From Treponema sp. UBA792 (GTDB taxonomy: Bacteria > Spirochaetota > Spirochaetia > Treponematales > Treponemataceae), in assembly GCA_002296965.1 (NCBI GenBank), contig DBIW01000042.1, forward strand, positions 9,844 through 73,843: a stretch of 64,000 nt of DNA. Reading direction: 5' to 3'. This document shows, piece by piece, positions 7,610 through 17,072 of the stretch. Positions within the stretch are counted from its first letter, which is position 1, and each line of letters begins with the position of its first letter. The position numbers and the translations under genes were made by a program. Under the pieces are notes generated by a model. It saw only the letters and a list, made by a program, of their open reading frames with translations, was not told the DNA's origin and made no database searches.

Positions 7610-8923
7610 CTACTTCTTGAAATAAAGGACAAGAGGACTTGAGCCGCGTCCGGTGACAAGATTTCCGTTTATGACAGCGCCGGAAGCGTCCTCAAGTCTT
7701 ATTCCGTCATGTTCCTTTTTGTAAAGGAAATTCACATCACTCTGAGTTCCGTCAAAACGGAACGTAAGCACGCCGTCGTAATTCGCCCTGAGATTACGCG
7801 GCACCGCATATTTTACGGAAACGGTTCCAGCCTCCTTTGCCCCGGAGCTTATTACGGAAGGAACAAGAAGACGGAATTTTGTCCATCTGAAAGTTCCGTC
7901 CGCGCTGAAAGTCAGTTTTCCGTAGCTTGAGCTTGAGAATTCAGGACCGGAAGCGACGACAGAAGCATATTCGACTGAGCGGCGTTTCTTCTCCTTCGCG
8001 ACAATCTCATCTATATTCTCATCAATCAGGGCGAAATTCAAATCCTCCGGTTTTCCGTTTGCTCCCGTATATCTGACCACGATGAACGAGCTGTTTCTGT
8101 AATAAATCGTGACAGGAATTCCGTCAAGCGAGTATTCCTTTGAACCTGAAACGGTGAATCCGTTGTAGTTCCAGCTCTCATGGATGTCCGTAAGATTCAG
8201 ATAAACCTTTTTGTTTGCGGTATCCACGGCAAAACGGTACGATGAATGAAGCCTGGACAAATCCATGTTGCCGCTGTCTATAAGCGTCCTGAAATAGTCT
8301 GGATACCAGTTTTTGCCGGCGATATAATCGAACGTGCTGTCGGTGACTGTCTCGTCGGCAGCCTCCTCTCCGCCTATACGGTTTCCGTCCGCATCCGTCT
8401 CGAAAATATTCAGATTATAGGAGAAGCACCATCCCTGGGTTCCGTCGGAAGCAAGAATTCTGTACCAATCGCCCTCAAGCGCATTCTTTCCGGCCATGAC
8501 AGCCTGACCTTCGCCCTTGTAAAGCAGTTTTATCACCTCGCCCCTGCGCAGCCTGTATACCTGCCTTGACGTGTTCACCGGCTCAGCCCTGCACGGCAGT
8601 CCGTCAAGCTTTACAGAAGCGTAGCGGTGTGCACATTCAAGATAGCGTGCCGCGGCCTCACCGGATTTTTTCTTTGAGACAGGCTCCGTAAGCTGCCACA
8701 GAGGAATTTCGGACTTTTCCCCGTCCGGCACACCGATCACATACATTCCGGATATGTTCGATCTGATGTAAACCGGCACAATATCGCCGTCCCTCAGCCC
8801 ATGCTCCGGAACATTCCAAAGAAGCACACCGTAGCCCATTATATCGCCGCATGAAACAAACAGCACAGAAAAAAGTGCGGCAAAAACAAAACGCGCGCAC
8901 ACGGTGAATATATTTTTTCTCAT
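7610..8923 (-). CDS. SH3-domain lipoprotein of unknown function
   Basis: A 437-residue lipoprotein: signal peptide MRKNIFTVCARFVFAALFSV then lipobox LFVSC, so it is anchored in a membrane on the periplasmic side or at the surface. A bacterial SH3-like domain lies at about residues 85-170 (GLPCRAEPVNTSRQVYRLRRGEVIKLLY ... EGDWYRILASDGTQGWCFSYNL), a fold that often binds peptidoglycan. The remainder is beta-rich with no family I can name. The ATG at 8923 has GGAG eight bases upstream; an earlier ATG at 8983 would bury the signal peptide. It is divergent from murE, 134 bases away, and is followed by the ABC-F gene. Confidence 0.8.
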   Translation of the reverse strand: MRKNIFTVCARFVFAALFSVLFVSCGDIMGYGVLLWNVPEHGLRDGDIVPVYIRSNISGMYVIGVPDGEKSEIPLWQLTEPVSKKKSGEAAARYLECAHRYASVKLDGLPCRAEPVNTSRQVYRLRRGEVIKLLYKGEGQAVMAGKNALEGDWYRILASDGTQGWCFSYNLNIFETDADGNRIGGEEAADETVTDSTFDYIAGKNWYPDYFRTLIDSGNMDLSRLHSSYRFAVDTANKKVYLNLTDIHESWNYNGFTVSGSKEYSLDGIPVTIYYRNSSFIVVRYTGANGKPEDLNFALIDENIDEIVAKEKKRRSVEYASVVASGPEFSSSSYGKLTFSADGTFRWTKFRLLVPSVISSGAKEAGTVSVKYAVPRNLRANYDGVLTFRFDGTQSDVNFLYKKEHDGIRLEDASGAVINGNLVTGRGSSPLVLYFKK

Positions 8924-9021
8924 GAATTCCGCTCCATTCCGCTGCTCCCGGCAAAACCAGGAACAAGAAAATATGTTCAGCAATGATAACAGAAAACGCC
9001 CGGAAAGTCATTGCGTATCAA

Positions 9022-9050
9022 TTGAATTATATTCATGTAAGCGGTAAAAT
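9022..9050 (+). promoter_or_regulatory. Promoter of murE with a near-zero leader
   Basis: TTGAAT (9022-9027), 17 bases, TAAAAT (9045-9050), then seven bases to the murE ATG at 9058. No Shine-Dalgarno sequence fits in the transcript, so translation would be leaderless. Confidence 0.65.
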
Positions 9051-9057
9051 ATCCGGC

Positions 9058-10779
9058 ATGACAAAATTCCTTTCGCAGCTGATTACGGCCGCAGACTTTG
9101 AGCCGGTCCTGATCGGCGGCACTGACACACATACGGACTTCGACGGAATTCCGGTAACTGACATAACATTCGATTCCAGAAATGTCACCGGGAATTCGCT
9201 TTTTTTCGCCCTTCCGGGAATTCATGCGGACGGAAACGATTTTATTCCGGCGGCAGTTGAGCGGGGCGCAAGCGCCGTCATATTTCAGGGAGAACTTTCA
9301 CCAGAGACAGCGGAAAAAACCGCAGAGGCCGTGCGCGCAAGAAAAACAGGCTCCGCGTCCGGTCCGGTGTTTCTGCGGACAAAAGACAGCCGCCGCGCGA
9401 TGGCTCCGGTGAGCTGCTCATTCTACGGAAACCCGTCGGAAAAAATGGTCGTAATCGGAGTGACCGGCACAGAGGGAAAAAGCTCGACCGTGTCGTTCAT
9501 CTGGCAGCTGCTGCGCGCCTGCGGAAAAAAAGCCGGATTCATCTCCACGGTAGAATATTCACTCGGAGACGGGGCTGTTCCGAATCCTCAGCATCAGACA
9601 ACTCCCGAAGCTCCGCTGATCCAGAAAAATCTAGCGGCGATGCTGGAGAACGGATGCGAATATGCCGTAGTCGAAACCTCGTCACATGGACTTTCCGAAA
9701 AACTCAACAGATGCGGCGGAATCCTGTTCGACTGCGCGGTTTTCATGAACGTCACGCTGGAGCACCTTGAATTCCACAAGACTTTTGAGCAATACCGGGA
9801 CGACAAGGCGAACCTTTTCCGCGCCCTTGACCGCCATGACCACGAGAAATTCATTTCGGGACAGAAACGCCGTATAAATTCAATAGGAATAGTGAATCTT
9901 GAGGATCCCTCCGCGCAGTATTTTATCGGCGCGACGAAACATCATGTGTACGGATTCACCACGGAAGGAAAGGCGGGCAAGGCCGCCGCGGAGAACGGAG
10001 CTGATGCGGTCGCCCTTGCTCCCATTCCCGACAATATGCGCTTTATGTCCGCGCACAACATCGCGGCCGCAAAATTCGGAATCTCATTCAGCGCGGATGC
10101 GGACGGAACCGCCGCCGTATATCCGCCTGACTATGATCCTGTAATTCCGCGCGCGCACACGCATCTCAAAATAAAAGCGCCCGTTTCCGGCGCATTCAAC
10201 GCATACAACATTATGGCGGCGGTGATTGCCGTCAGCAGCGTGACGGAACTTCCGTTCTCCGTCATCGCGGAGAAAACACCGGAACTTGTTCCAATAAAAG
10301 GCAGGATGACGGTTGTGGATGACGGCCAGCCGTTCGAAGTCATCGTTGACTACGCGCACACGCCATCATCGTTCGAGACAATCTTTCCTCCGCTGAGAAA
10401 ACGCTGCACAGGCCGGATGATTGCGCTGTTCGGAAGCGGCGGAGAGAGGGATCTTACGAAACGTCCGCTCCAGGGACAGATCGCCGCGAAATTCTGCGAC
10501 GAAATCTATCTTACGGACGAGGATCCGCGTGGCGAGGATTCCGTGGCTCTTCTGAAAATGATTGCGGAAGGAGCGGAGAAGGAAGGCATGAAGGAGGACG
10601 AGAATCTCTTCATCATTCCGGACAGACCTGCGGCCATCAGAAAAGCATTCGCCTCGGCAAGAAAAGGCGACATAGTTCTGCTCCTGGGAAAATCCCATGA
10701 GAACAGCATAATATACAAGAATTTCGTGATGCCCTACGACGAGATTGCCGAGGCTCACAAAGCGCTCAAGGAGTTATAG
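9058..10779 (+). CDS. murE: UDP-MurNAc-tripeptide synthetase
   Basis: Cytoplasmic ligase that adds the third amino acid to the peptidoglycan stem peptide. The 573-residue product carries the ATP motif GVTGTEGKSST (134-144), the substrate-binding stretch QTTPEAPLIQ, the SSHGL loop and the C-terminal Mur domain. The residues that select the third amino acid read D-E-D-P-R (487-491), near but not equal to the DNPR of diaminopimelate enzymes. Treponemes are known to use L-ornithine, so ornithine is a fair guess but not shown by the sequence. The start at 9058 follows from the promoter and from homology; the frame opens earlier at 8983. ddl follows after two bases. Confidence 0.93.
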   Translation: MTKFLSQLITAADFEPVLIGGTDTHTDFDGIPVTDITFDSRNVTGNSLFFALPGIHADGNDFIPAAVERGASAVIFQGELSPETAEKTAEAVRARKTGSASGPVFLRTKDSRRAMAPVSCSFYGNPSEKMVVIGVTGTEGKSSTVSFIWQLLRACGKKAGFISTVEYSLGDGAVPNPQHQTTPEAPLIQKNLAAMLENGCEYAVVETSSHGLSEKLNRCGGILFDCAVFMNVTLEHLEFHKTFEQYRDDKANLFRALDRHDHEKFISGQKRRINSIGIVNLEDPSAQYFIGATKHHVYGFTTEGKAGKAAAENGADAVALAPIPDNMRFMSAHNIAAAKFGISFSADADGTAAVYPPDYDPVIPRAHTHLKIKAPVSGAFNAYNIMAAVIAVSSVTELPFSVIAEKTPELVPIKGRMTVVDDGQPFEVIVDYAHTPSSFETIFPPLRKRCTGRMIALFGSGGERDLTKRPLQGQIAAKFCDEIYLTDEDPRGEDSVALLKMIAEGAEKEGMKEDENLFIIPDRPAAIRKAFASARKGDIVLLLGKSHENSIIYKNFVMPYDEIAEAHKALKEL

Positions 10780-10781
10780 AA

Positions 10782-11909
10782 ATGGATGTCACAATCATAT
10801 ACGGCGGACGCAGCGGAGAACATGAAATATCGCTTGTGTCTGCGGCGGCGGTCGCCCGCGGAATAGACAGAAAGCACAGCATCAGCCTTATAGGAATAAC
10901 AAAAAAAGGCAGATGGTATCTTCAGGACAAAAAGCTCCTTGAAAAAATCAGGGCAGACGATTCGGCGGCGCTTTGCATAGAAGAAAACGAGAATATGTCC
11001 GTATCGGTCGTTCCTGGAGCCGGACAGAATTCACTTGTGGCGGACGGAAAGCCAGTCCGGACGGATGTTGTTTTTCCGGTCCTTCACGGAACTTACGGCG
11101 AGGACGGAACCGTTCAGGGACTTTTCGAGATGGCCGGACTTCCCTATGTCGGCTGCACGAACCTTTCAAGCGCGCTGACAATGGACAAGGAAAAGACAAA
11201 GATGATTCTTGAGTCGGTCGGAATTCCTGTCGTTCCGTACGTATGCATGAAAAGGCACGTGATGATGAATTCCGCCGTATATGATGAATTCATCAAGGCC
11301 GCGGAGGAGGAGCTGGGATTTCCGATGTTCGTCAAACCATGCTGCGCCGGCTCGTCAAACGGAGCGGCAAGGGCGGACAACCCCAAGGAGCTTTCATACA
11401 CGCTGATGGAGGCGTTCCAGTGGGACAACAAGGTTCTGCTGGAAAAGGCGGTAAACGCGCGTGAGGTTGAATGCAGCGTCACCGGAAATTCCGTCACTGC
11501 TCCTGCCGACAGCGAGACTGAGACGGTGACAGCCTATATTCCCGGTGAGATTGTCCCGACCCACAGATTCTACGACTACGACGCAAAATACAATGACAGC
11601 AACGGAGCATCGCTCAGAATTCCGGCGGATCTGTCTGAAAATGACATAGAAAAAATACGGAAAGCAGCCTGCGCCGCATACAGGGCCGTGGACGGAGCCG
11701 GACTCTGCCGGGTTGATTTCTTCATCGACAGGGATTCAGGCGCGGTCTACCTGAACGAGATAAATTCAATGCCCGGATTCACCCCGATAAGCATGTTCCC
11801 GAAAATGTGCGCGGCCGCCGGACTTGAATTCACCGCCCTTACGGAACTTCTGATGGAAGAGGCGGTTGCGCTGTTCAGGACAAAATCAGGACTGAACACA
11901 TCAAGATAG
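10782..11909 (+). CDS. ddl: D-alanine--D-alanine ligase
   Basis: ATP-grasp enzyme making the D-Ala-D-Ala end of the stem peptide. The 375 residues start with IIYGGRSGEHEISLVSA (family signature 1), then PVLHGTYGEDGTVQGLFEM, the glycine-rich ATP loop KPCCAGSSNG, the omega-loop YDYDAKYND and the C-terminal metal-binding EINSMPGFTP. The Tyr-rich omega loop fits a D-Ala ligase rather than a D-lactate ligase. A short insertion of polar residues (about 243-252) is unusual. AAGGAG lies inside the end of murE, eight bases before the ATG, so the genes are coupled. Confidence 0.95.
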   Translation: MDVTIIYGGRSGEHEISLVSAAAVARGIDRKHSISLIGITKKGRWYLQDKKLLEKIRADDSAALCIEENENMSVSVVPGAGQNSLVADGKPVRTDVVFPVLHGTYGEDGTVQGLFEMAGLPYVGCTNLSSALTMDKEKTKMILESVGIPVVPYVCMKRHVMMNSAVYDEFIKAAEEELGFPMFVKPCCAGSSNGAARADNPKELSYTLMEAFQWDNKVLLEKAVNAREVECSVTGNSVTAPADSETETVTAYIPGEIVPTHRFYDYDAKYNDSNGASLRIPADLSENDIEKIRKAACAAYRAVDGAGLCRVDFFIDRDSGAVYLNEINSMPGFTPISMFPKMCAAAGLEFTALTELLMEEAVALFRTKSGLNTSR

Positions 11910-11932
11910 AATTTCCCGGAGGAATATCAACC

Positions 11933-13099
11933 ATGCAGAAGAAAATCGTCAACAACTACGGAAGTTTCAATGTCGTTTTCAAGAAAGGAAAAGGCGCCAC
12001 GCTTACCGACATAAACGGAAAAAAATACATTGACTTTATAGCCGGAATAGGCGTGAACTGTCTTGGACACAGCTACCCTCCGCTTGTAAAGGCAATCTCA
12101 GGACAGGCCGCACGGCAGATTCACATATCGAACTATTATCTTTCAGACCAGGGGCTGGAATATGCCGATGAGCTTCTTGCGGCGACCGGATTTTCAGGCG
12201 GATATTTCGGAAATTCCGGAGCAGAGGCAAACGAGGCGGCAATAAAACTGGCGCGGAAATACGGTTTCCTGAACGGAGGCGAAAAACGGCGCAACATCGT
12301 AACCCTTGAACATTCATTTCACGGCCGCACGCTCGCGACACTGACTGCGACCGGACAGGCGCAGTTCCATCCGGAATGTTTCGGCCCATATCCAGCCGGA
12401 TTCAGCACAATCAGGGCGAATGACATGGAGGCCCTGAAAAATGCCTTCGACGGCACGACCGCAGCCCTCTTCATTGAATGTGTCCAGGGTGAAGGCGGCG
12501 TCAACATAATAGACAGGGAATGGGCAAAGGCGGCGGCGGAAGCTGCCCGCAAGGCAGGCGCAATAGTAATGGCGGACGAGGTTCAGACCGGATTCGGCAG
12601 AACAGGAGCTCTGCTTGCAAGCGATGCTCTCGGAATAAACGCGGATGTGGTGACACTGGCAAAGGGAATAGCCGGAGGAATTCCGATGGGCGCCTGCATC
12701 TTCAGGGGAAAGGCTGACGGAATACTCAAGGCCGGAGACCATCAGTCCACATTCGCCGGAAATCCGCTGGCCTGCGCCGCCGCCCGTGTCGTGCTGAGGA
12801 CAATGACAGAAAAAGGTTTTATGGAAAGGGTGAACGAAGCCGGAGACTACATAAGACGCACGGTAAGCGGATGGAACAGCCCGCGCGTCACCGATGTGCG
12901 CGGCAAGGGACTTATGATAGGAATCCAGCTTGAGGCAAAAACGGATCCGGCCGATGTGAAAAAACGCTGCCTGGACATGGGACTCTGCGTCACTACCGCC
13001 GGAAAAGACGTCATAAGGCTGCTTCCTCCGCTGAACATAACAAATTCAGAGATAAACAAGGGACTTTCCATTTTAAAGAGCGCGCTTGAACAGCTCTGA
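11933..13099 (+). CDS. argD: Acetylornithine/ornithine-type aminotransferase
   Basis: PLP-dependent class-III aminotransferase of 388 residues. Visible are the glycine-rich FGNSGAEANEAAIKLARKY, the cofactor-ring stretch ADEVQTGFGRTG, and the PLP lysine in TLAKGIAGGIPMGA; the ending GLMIGIQLE ... DVIRLLPPLNI is typical of ArgD. The strongest family match is N-acetylornithine aminotransferase, but close relatives act on ornithine, GABA or succinylornithine. Its place straight after murE and ddl suggests it helps supply ornithine for peptidoglycan (inference). GGAGG lies ten bases before the ATG. Confidence 0.85.
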   Translation: MQKKIVNNYGSFNVVFKKGKGATLTDINGKKYIDFIAGIGVNCLGHSYPPLVKAISGQAARQIHISNYYLSDQGLEYADELLAATGFSGGYFGNSGAEANEAAIKLARKYGFLNGGEKRRNIVTLEHSFHGRTLATLTATGQAQFHPECFGPYPAGFSTIRANDMEALKNAFDGTTAALFIECVQGEGGVNIIDREWAKAAAEAARKAGAIVMADEVQTGFGRTGALLASDALGINADVVTLAKGIAGGIPMGACIFRGKADGILKAGDHQSTFAGNPLACAAARVVLRTMTEKGFMERVNEAGDYIRRTVSGWNSPRVTDVRGKGLMIGIQLEAKTDPADVKKRCLDMGLCVTTAGKDVIRLLPPLNITNSEINKGLSILKSALEQL

Positions 13100-13115
13100 T
13101 TCCATGGAGGATTTT

Positions 13116-16100
13116 ATGCCGGCATGGCGCAGAAATTTTCTGTCCTTTATAATCCTCCTTGCATGTTCACTGAATCTCCGTGCGGGAATAATGAGCAGAC
13201 CGCGCGTCGTAAATGTAATCTCCACCGAATTCTTCGACATCCTTTTCCCGAAGGAGAGCACGGAGACCGCTGAGATTCTGGCGGAAAACGCGGACGGAAT
13301 TTTCAGGGAATCGATGACCTACATGCGCAGCGTAAGTCCGTTCAGGATGCCGGTTGTAATATCCCCCGACTCGGACACATTCTCCGTAACATATTCGCCT
13401 GTGCCGTACAACAGGATTGTCATCTACGAATCCGTTCCGGACGCTGACAGCTCACATTACGGCAACGCGCTTCTGGACAGTTTCCGTCGTGAGACGGTGA
13501 GGGCGGTAACAGCCTCGGTCAAAACCCCTTTCTGGCATTTCATGACGAATTTCCTCGGATTCGACGTGCTGCAGCCGGCCGTCCTTCTGAATCTTCCGTT
13601 CTCGCTTGCGGAAGGCGCGGCCTATGCGGCTGATGCCGACAGGAAAAACGGAATTCTCTCCGACGGACACGCGATCCAGATTCTTGCGCAGGCAAAACTC
13701 GACGGAGAATTTCCGACCTGGCTTCAGGCGTCAGGAGCGAGGGACATATATCCGGGAAAACAGCTCGCGCTTACAGCAGGAGCCGCATTTACGGCGTACA
13801 TACAGCAGCGATGGGGAATATACCGTTATGCGGAATTCTGGAATGAATGCGGCAAGGTTCACGCATTCAGTCTTACGGCAGGAATTTTCAGGAAAATCTA
13901 CGGAGTGCCGCTGGCTGACGTATGGAAGGATTTTGAGGACTCGATTCCGCTTCCGGACACATCGGCATACAGCGGCAACGGCGCGCCTCTTTTCGGCTCC
14001 GACTCCCAGGGGCTTTACAGAAACATAATGTCAACTCCGTACGGACTTGTCTGGTACGACATGATGCGGCACGAGGTCGACATTTTCACTCCCAGCGGAA
14101 CGACGGAAGAACGTCGGCTTCTGTTTCTTGCCGCGGAAGTCACAAGAATGACGCTTTCTCCGGACGGACGTTTTCTTGCGGTCTCGCACATACAGGACAG
14201 CACAAGGGAGAATTTCAGCCGCGACACCGTCTGGATATATGACCTCAAGGAAAGGAAATTCCTGTCGGAGACATTCGCGCTCCGTGACGCAGCCCTAATT
14301 GAGCTTGATGACGGAGCGACCGGCATCACAGGAATCAGAACGGACAGGAACACGTCGGAGCTGCAGGTCTGGTATGCGGCGGAGGTGAATTCCGTATCGG
14401 GAACAGAAAACGGCAGGGAATCAAGGCCGGAAAATCCGCTGATTTTCAGCAGAAAATTCGGCCGGAATTCTGTGCCATCATCCCCGATAGGCACCGGCCG
14501 CGGAAAAATCGCCCTTCTTCTGAACGAGAACAACAGAAGCCTTCTGATGACCTGCGGAACAGGCGGCACGGATGAACAGTTCTGGAGGCTGTCGGCCGAA
14601 ACCGGGAAAACGGACGGCGACAATCCGGTCAGGACGGAACTGAAAATCAGGCGGCTGAACACAGTAAAGAACATCGGCTCAAACGGAAGAATCGTTTCCG
14701 AACTTTATATGTTTGAATTCCTTCCGGAAGGAATTCCGGCGTTCACGCGCACGGCATGTCTGCTTATGGACAAAGACGGAAGTCCTGACGAGATATGGCT
14801 CCAGAAAAACGACATCTCTGGCGGAATGAATTCTCCGGCCCTCCGCGGAAACACGGTCTGGTATTCGGCGCACAAATTCAGCCATGACGAGCTCAGGCAG
14901 ATTCCCTTCACCTCGCTTGAATTTGTGCGCGGAAAGATGGAGCCTGTGATTCCGCAATATGCGCAGGACGAAATCCATCCGGCGCCCGAAATCTCGGTAA
15001 AGACAGAAACCACGGAAAACGGAGACACCGTCACGACAAAATATCTCGGCGCGCATGAAATCGGCACATACAATCCGTTCCGCTATATGTTCCACGGAAC
15101 CTGGATTCCTATGCTTCCCGTAAAGGAGATCTCGCTTGAGAATGGAACCGAATTCTGGCCGGGACTTGGCACCGCATATCTGACGCAGTCGGATCCGCTG
15201 ATGAACAACGAGCTTACGCTTTCGGCCGGATTCGGATTCGCGAAGCTTGACTTTACGAAACTCGTGAACCCCACGGAGGAAAGCCTCGCCGAATTCCAGA
15301 AAGGAATGACGGATTTTGACAAGGACATATCGTTCGCCGCGTTCACGAAAAACACATCCACGCCGGTGGACATCTCAGCCGGGGGACTGCTCAAATTCAA
15401 CTGGAGCGGCCAGTACGACATGAAAATTCTTCTCGGAACCGCATGGGAGATTCCTCTCGGAATGAAAATCAGACGGCTCAGCATGGACATTCAGTCGCTG
15501 CTCACCGCATCCACAGGCTACATGGACATAACGCAGAAGGACACTCATCCGGACATGGCGGCATGGACGGCGGTAGGCGACTCATACAGGAATTTCAAGG
15601 TGTCGTCAAAAGTCATATACACGAACATCCATCAGTACGGAGCAAGTCCGTTCGAGATGAGGGGAATCTCCTTCGGGTCAACGCTGCTCGCGCTCTGGGA
15701 CATAAACAGAATCGAGGCGGACAGAGAGGGCTCTGAAAGCGCGGAAAGCGGAACATCCTGGAACCCGAACAACATTCTTGAGACAATAACACAGCTGAAC
15801 ATGGCCTTTTTCGCGACTGCCGAGATTCCGCGGCTTACGCCCCTTGAGAACACCGGAGGCTGGATTCTGAGCGTTCCGGCCGAAATATACGCCGAGATTT
15901 TCAACACGAACGGAACATCGCTCAAGGCCTACACAGAATTCCTGCTTGTCGGCAAGGAAATCCAGTACGGAATTCCGCTGCTGAACCTGTATTTCTCGCG
16001 CCTCGGACTTAAGGCCGGCTACGATATTACCCTGAACTACGATACCGCGGCCGTATCCGTGCCGGACATAAGGGATGTGTCGAAATTCTACGGAGTGTTC

Positions 16101-16265
16101 GCGAATTCAAAGCTGAACGACTCGCTTTATCTCAAGCTGAACATGGATTTTGTTCCCGTGGTCGGAAGGCTCTCGACGCTGCTGATGAAAAGCACATTCC
16201 GGTTTTCGTTCTATCCGCGCACGCAGGGATTCAAATTCTCATTCGACATGAAATTCACCATGTGA
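13116..16265 (+). CDS. Large secreted protein: dead peptidase-MA-like domain, propeller, C-terminal barrel
   Basis: A 1049-residue exported protein. A signal peptide (1-23) is followed by a domain (about 30-285) laid out like peptidase MA metalloproteases: a helix where HExxH should be, then SLAEGAAYAAD with the third-ligand Glu (E167), then FTAYIQQRWGIYRYAEFW and the ending GVPLADVWKDFEDSI. The zinc motif itself reads R-E-T-V-R (125-129), so both His ligands are gone. A propeller-like part with SPDGRFLAVS follows, and the last ~350 residues alternate like an outer membrane beta-barrel, ending KFSFDMKFTM. GGAGG five bases upstream picks the ATG at 13116. It follows argD by 16 bases. I do not know a named homologue. 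Confidence 0.7.
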   Translation: MPAWRRNFLSFIILLACSLNLRAGIMSRPRVVNVISTEFFDILFPKESTETAEILAENADGIFRESMTYMRSVSPFRMPVVISPDSDTFSVTYSPVPYNRIVIYESVPDADSSHYGNALLDSFRRETVRAVTASVKTPFWHFMTNFLGFDVLQPAVLLNLPFSLAEGAAYAADADRKNGILSDGHAIQILAQAKLDGEFPTWLQASGARDIYPGKQLALTAGAAFTAYIQQRWGIYRYAEFWNECGKVHAFSLTAGIFRKIYGVPLADVWKDFEDSIPLPDTSAYSGNGAPLFGSDSQGLYRNIMSTPYGLVWYDMMRHEVDIFTPSGTTEERRLLFLAAEVTRMTLSPDGRFLAVSHIQDSTRENFSRDTVWIYDLKERKFLSETFALRDAALIELDDGATGITGIRTDRNTSELQVWYAAEVNSVSGTENGRESRPENPLIFSRKFGRNSVPSSPIGTGRGKIALLLNENNRSLLMTCGTGGTDEQFWRLSAETGKTDGDNPVRTELKIRRLNTVKNIGSNGRIVSELYMFEFLPEGIPAFTRTACLLMDKDGSPDEIWLQKNDISGGMNSPALRGNTVWYSAHKFSHDELRQIPFTSLEFVRGKMEPVIPQYAQDEIHPAPEISVKTETTENGDTVTTKYLGAHEIGTYNPFRYMFHGTWIPMLPVKEISLENGTEFWPGLGTAYLTQSDPLMNNELTLSAGFGFAKLDFTKLVNPTEESLAEFQKGMTDFDKDISFAAFTKNTSTPVDISAGGLLKFNWSGQYDMKILLGTAWEIPLGMKIRRLSMDIQSLLTASTGYMDITQKDTHPDMAAWTAVGDSYRNFKVSSKVIYTNIHQYGASPFEMRGISFGSTLLALWDINRIEADREGSESAESGTSWNPNNILETITQLNMAFFATAEIPRLTPLENTGGWILSVPAEIYAEIFNTNGTSLKAYTEFLLVGKEIQYGIPLLNLYFSRLGLKAGYDITLNYDTAAVSVPDIRDVSKFYGVFANSKLNDSLYLKLNMDFVPVVGRLSTLLMKSTFRFSFYPRTQGFKFSFDMKFTM

Positions 16266-16279
16266 GCATCTGAGCCATG

Positions 16280-16308
16280 TTGAACCTGCACTGAATTTGG
16301 AGTAAGAT
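16280..16308 (+). promoter_or_regulatory. Promoter of the RsmI-like gene
   Basis: TTGAAC (16280-16285), 17 bases, TAAGAT (16303-16308), then six bases to the ATG at 16315. A GGAG is present at 16299-16302 but lies 12 bases from the ATG and upstream of the predicted start of transcription. Confidence 0.55.
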
Positions 16309-16314
16309 TCGCCA

Positions 16315-17022
16315 ATGGAAAACGCATTATATCTGATTCCGGTCACTCTTGGAGATACCCCGGTAGAAAAAGTCCTGCCGTCATACAACCGCGATATTAT
16401 TCTCGGAATAAAACACTTTATTGTGGAAAACGTCCGGTCGGCGCGGAGATTCCTGAAAAAGACGGACAGCGCCATTGACATCGACACGCTTACATTCTAC
16501 GAGCTGAACCGGCACACAGACAGACGTATTATCGGAGAATATCTTGTGCCGCTGCAGAGCGGAAATCCTGTCGGAATCATATCGGAAGCCGGATGCCCGG
16601 CGGTGGCGGATCCCGGCGCGGATGTAGTGGCGGAGGCGCAGAGGCGCGGATTCAGGGTGATTCCGCTGACCGGCCCCTCATCGATAATCATGTCCGTAAT
16701 GGCAAGCGGATTCAACGGCCAGAGTTTCGCGTTCAACGGCTATCTTCCCGTGGAACCCCAGCAGCGCGCAAAGGCGCTAAGAAAACTTGAGAGCCGCGCC
16801 ATTTCTGAGGATCAGACGCAGATATTCATCGAGACACCATACAGAAACCGGAAGATGATCGAGACAATGCTGACTTCGCTCAGGCCGTCGACCAAACTCT
16901 GCATCGCCGCAGGAATCACCTGCCAGGAGGAATTCATAGCGACAAAAACCGTCGCCGAATGGAAAAAAACAGAAATGCCGGAACTGTCAAAAATTCCGGC
17001 GATTTTTCTTCTATATAAATAA
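16315..17022 (+). CDS. RsmI-like SAM-dependent (tetrapyrrole-fold) methyltransferase
   Basis: A 235-residue methylase of the tetrapyrrole-methylase fold. It opens LYLIPVTLGD, has EAGCPAVADPGADVV (about 87-101, the SAM-loop equivalent of RsmI's SDAGTPxxSDPG) and LTGPSSIIMSVMASGFNGQSFAFNGYLP. RsmI 2'-O-methylates C1402 of 16S rRNA; this shorter paralogue, common in Bacteroidetes and spirochaetes, starts LYLIPVTLGDTP instead of the RsmI LYLVATPIGN, so its target may differ. It is convergent with fliE. The start has no usable Shine-Dalgarno sequence. Confidence 0.82.
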   Translation: MENALYLIPVTLGDTPVEKVLPSYNRDIILGIKHFIVENVRSARRFLKKTDSAIDIDTLTFYELNRHTDRRIIGEYLVPLQSGNPVGIISEAGCPAVADPGADVVAEAQRRGFRVIPLTGPSSIIMSVMASGFNGQSFAFNGYLPVEPQQRAKALRKLESRAISEDQTQIFIETPYRNRKMIETMLTSLRPSTKLCIAAGITCQEEFIATKTVAEWKKTEMPELSKIPAIFLLYK

Positions 17023-17072
17023 TTTTCAGGCGCACCGCCGCGACAGGCTCCGCTCCGGGGTGGACGCCGGAA

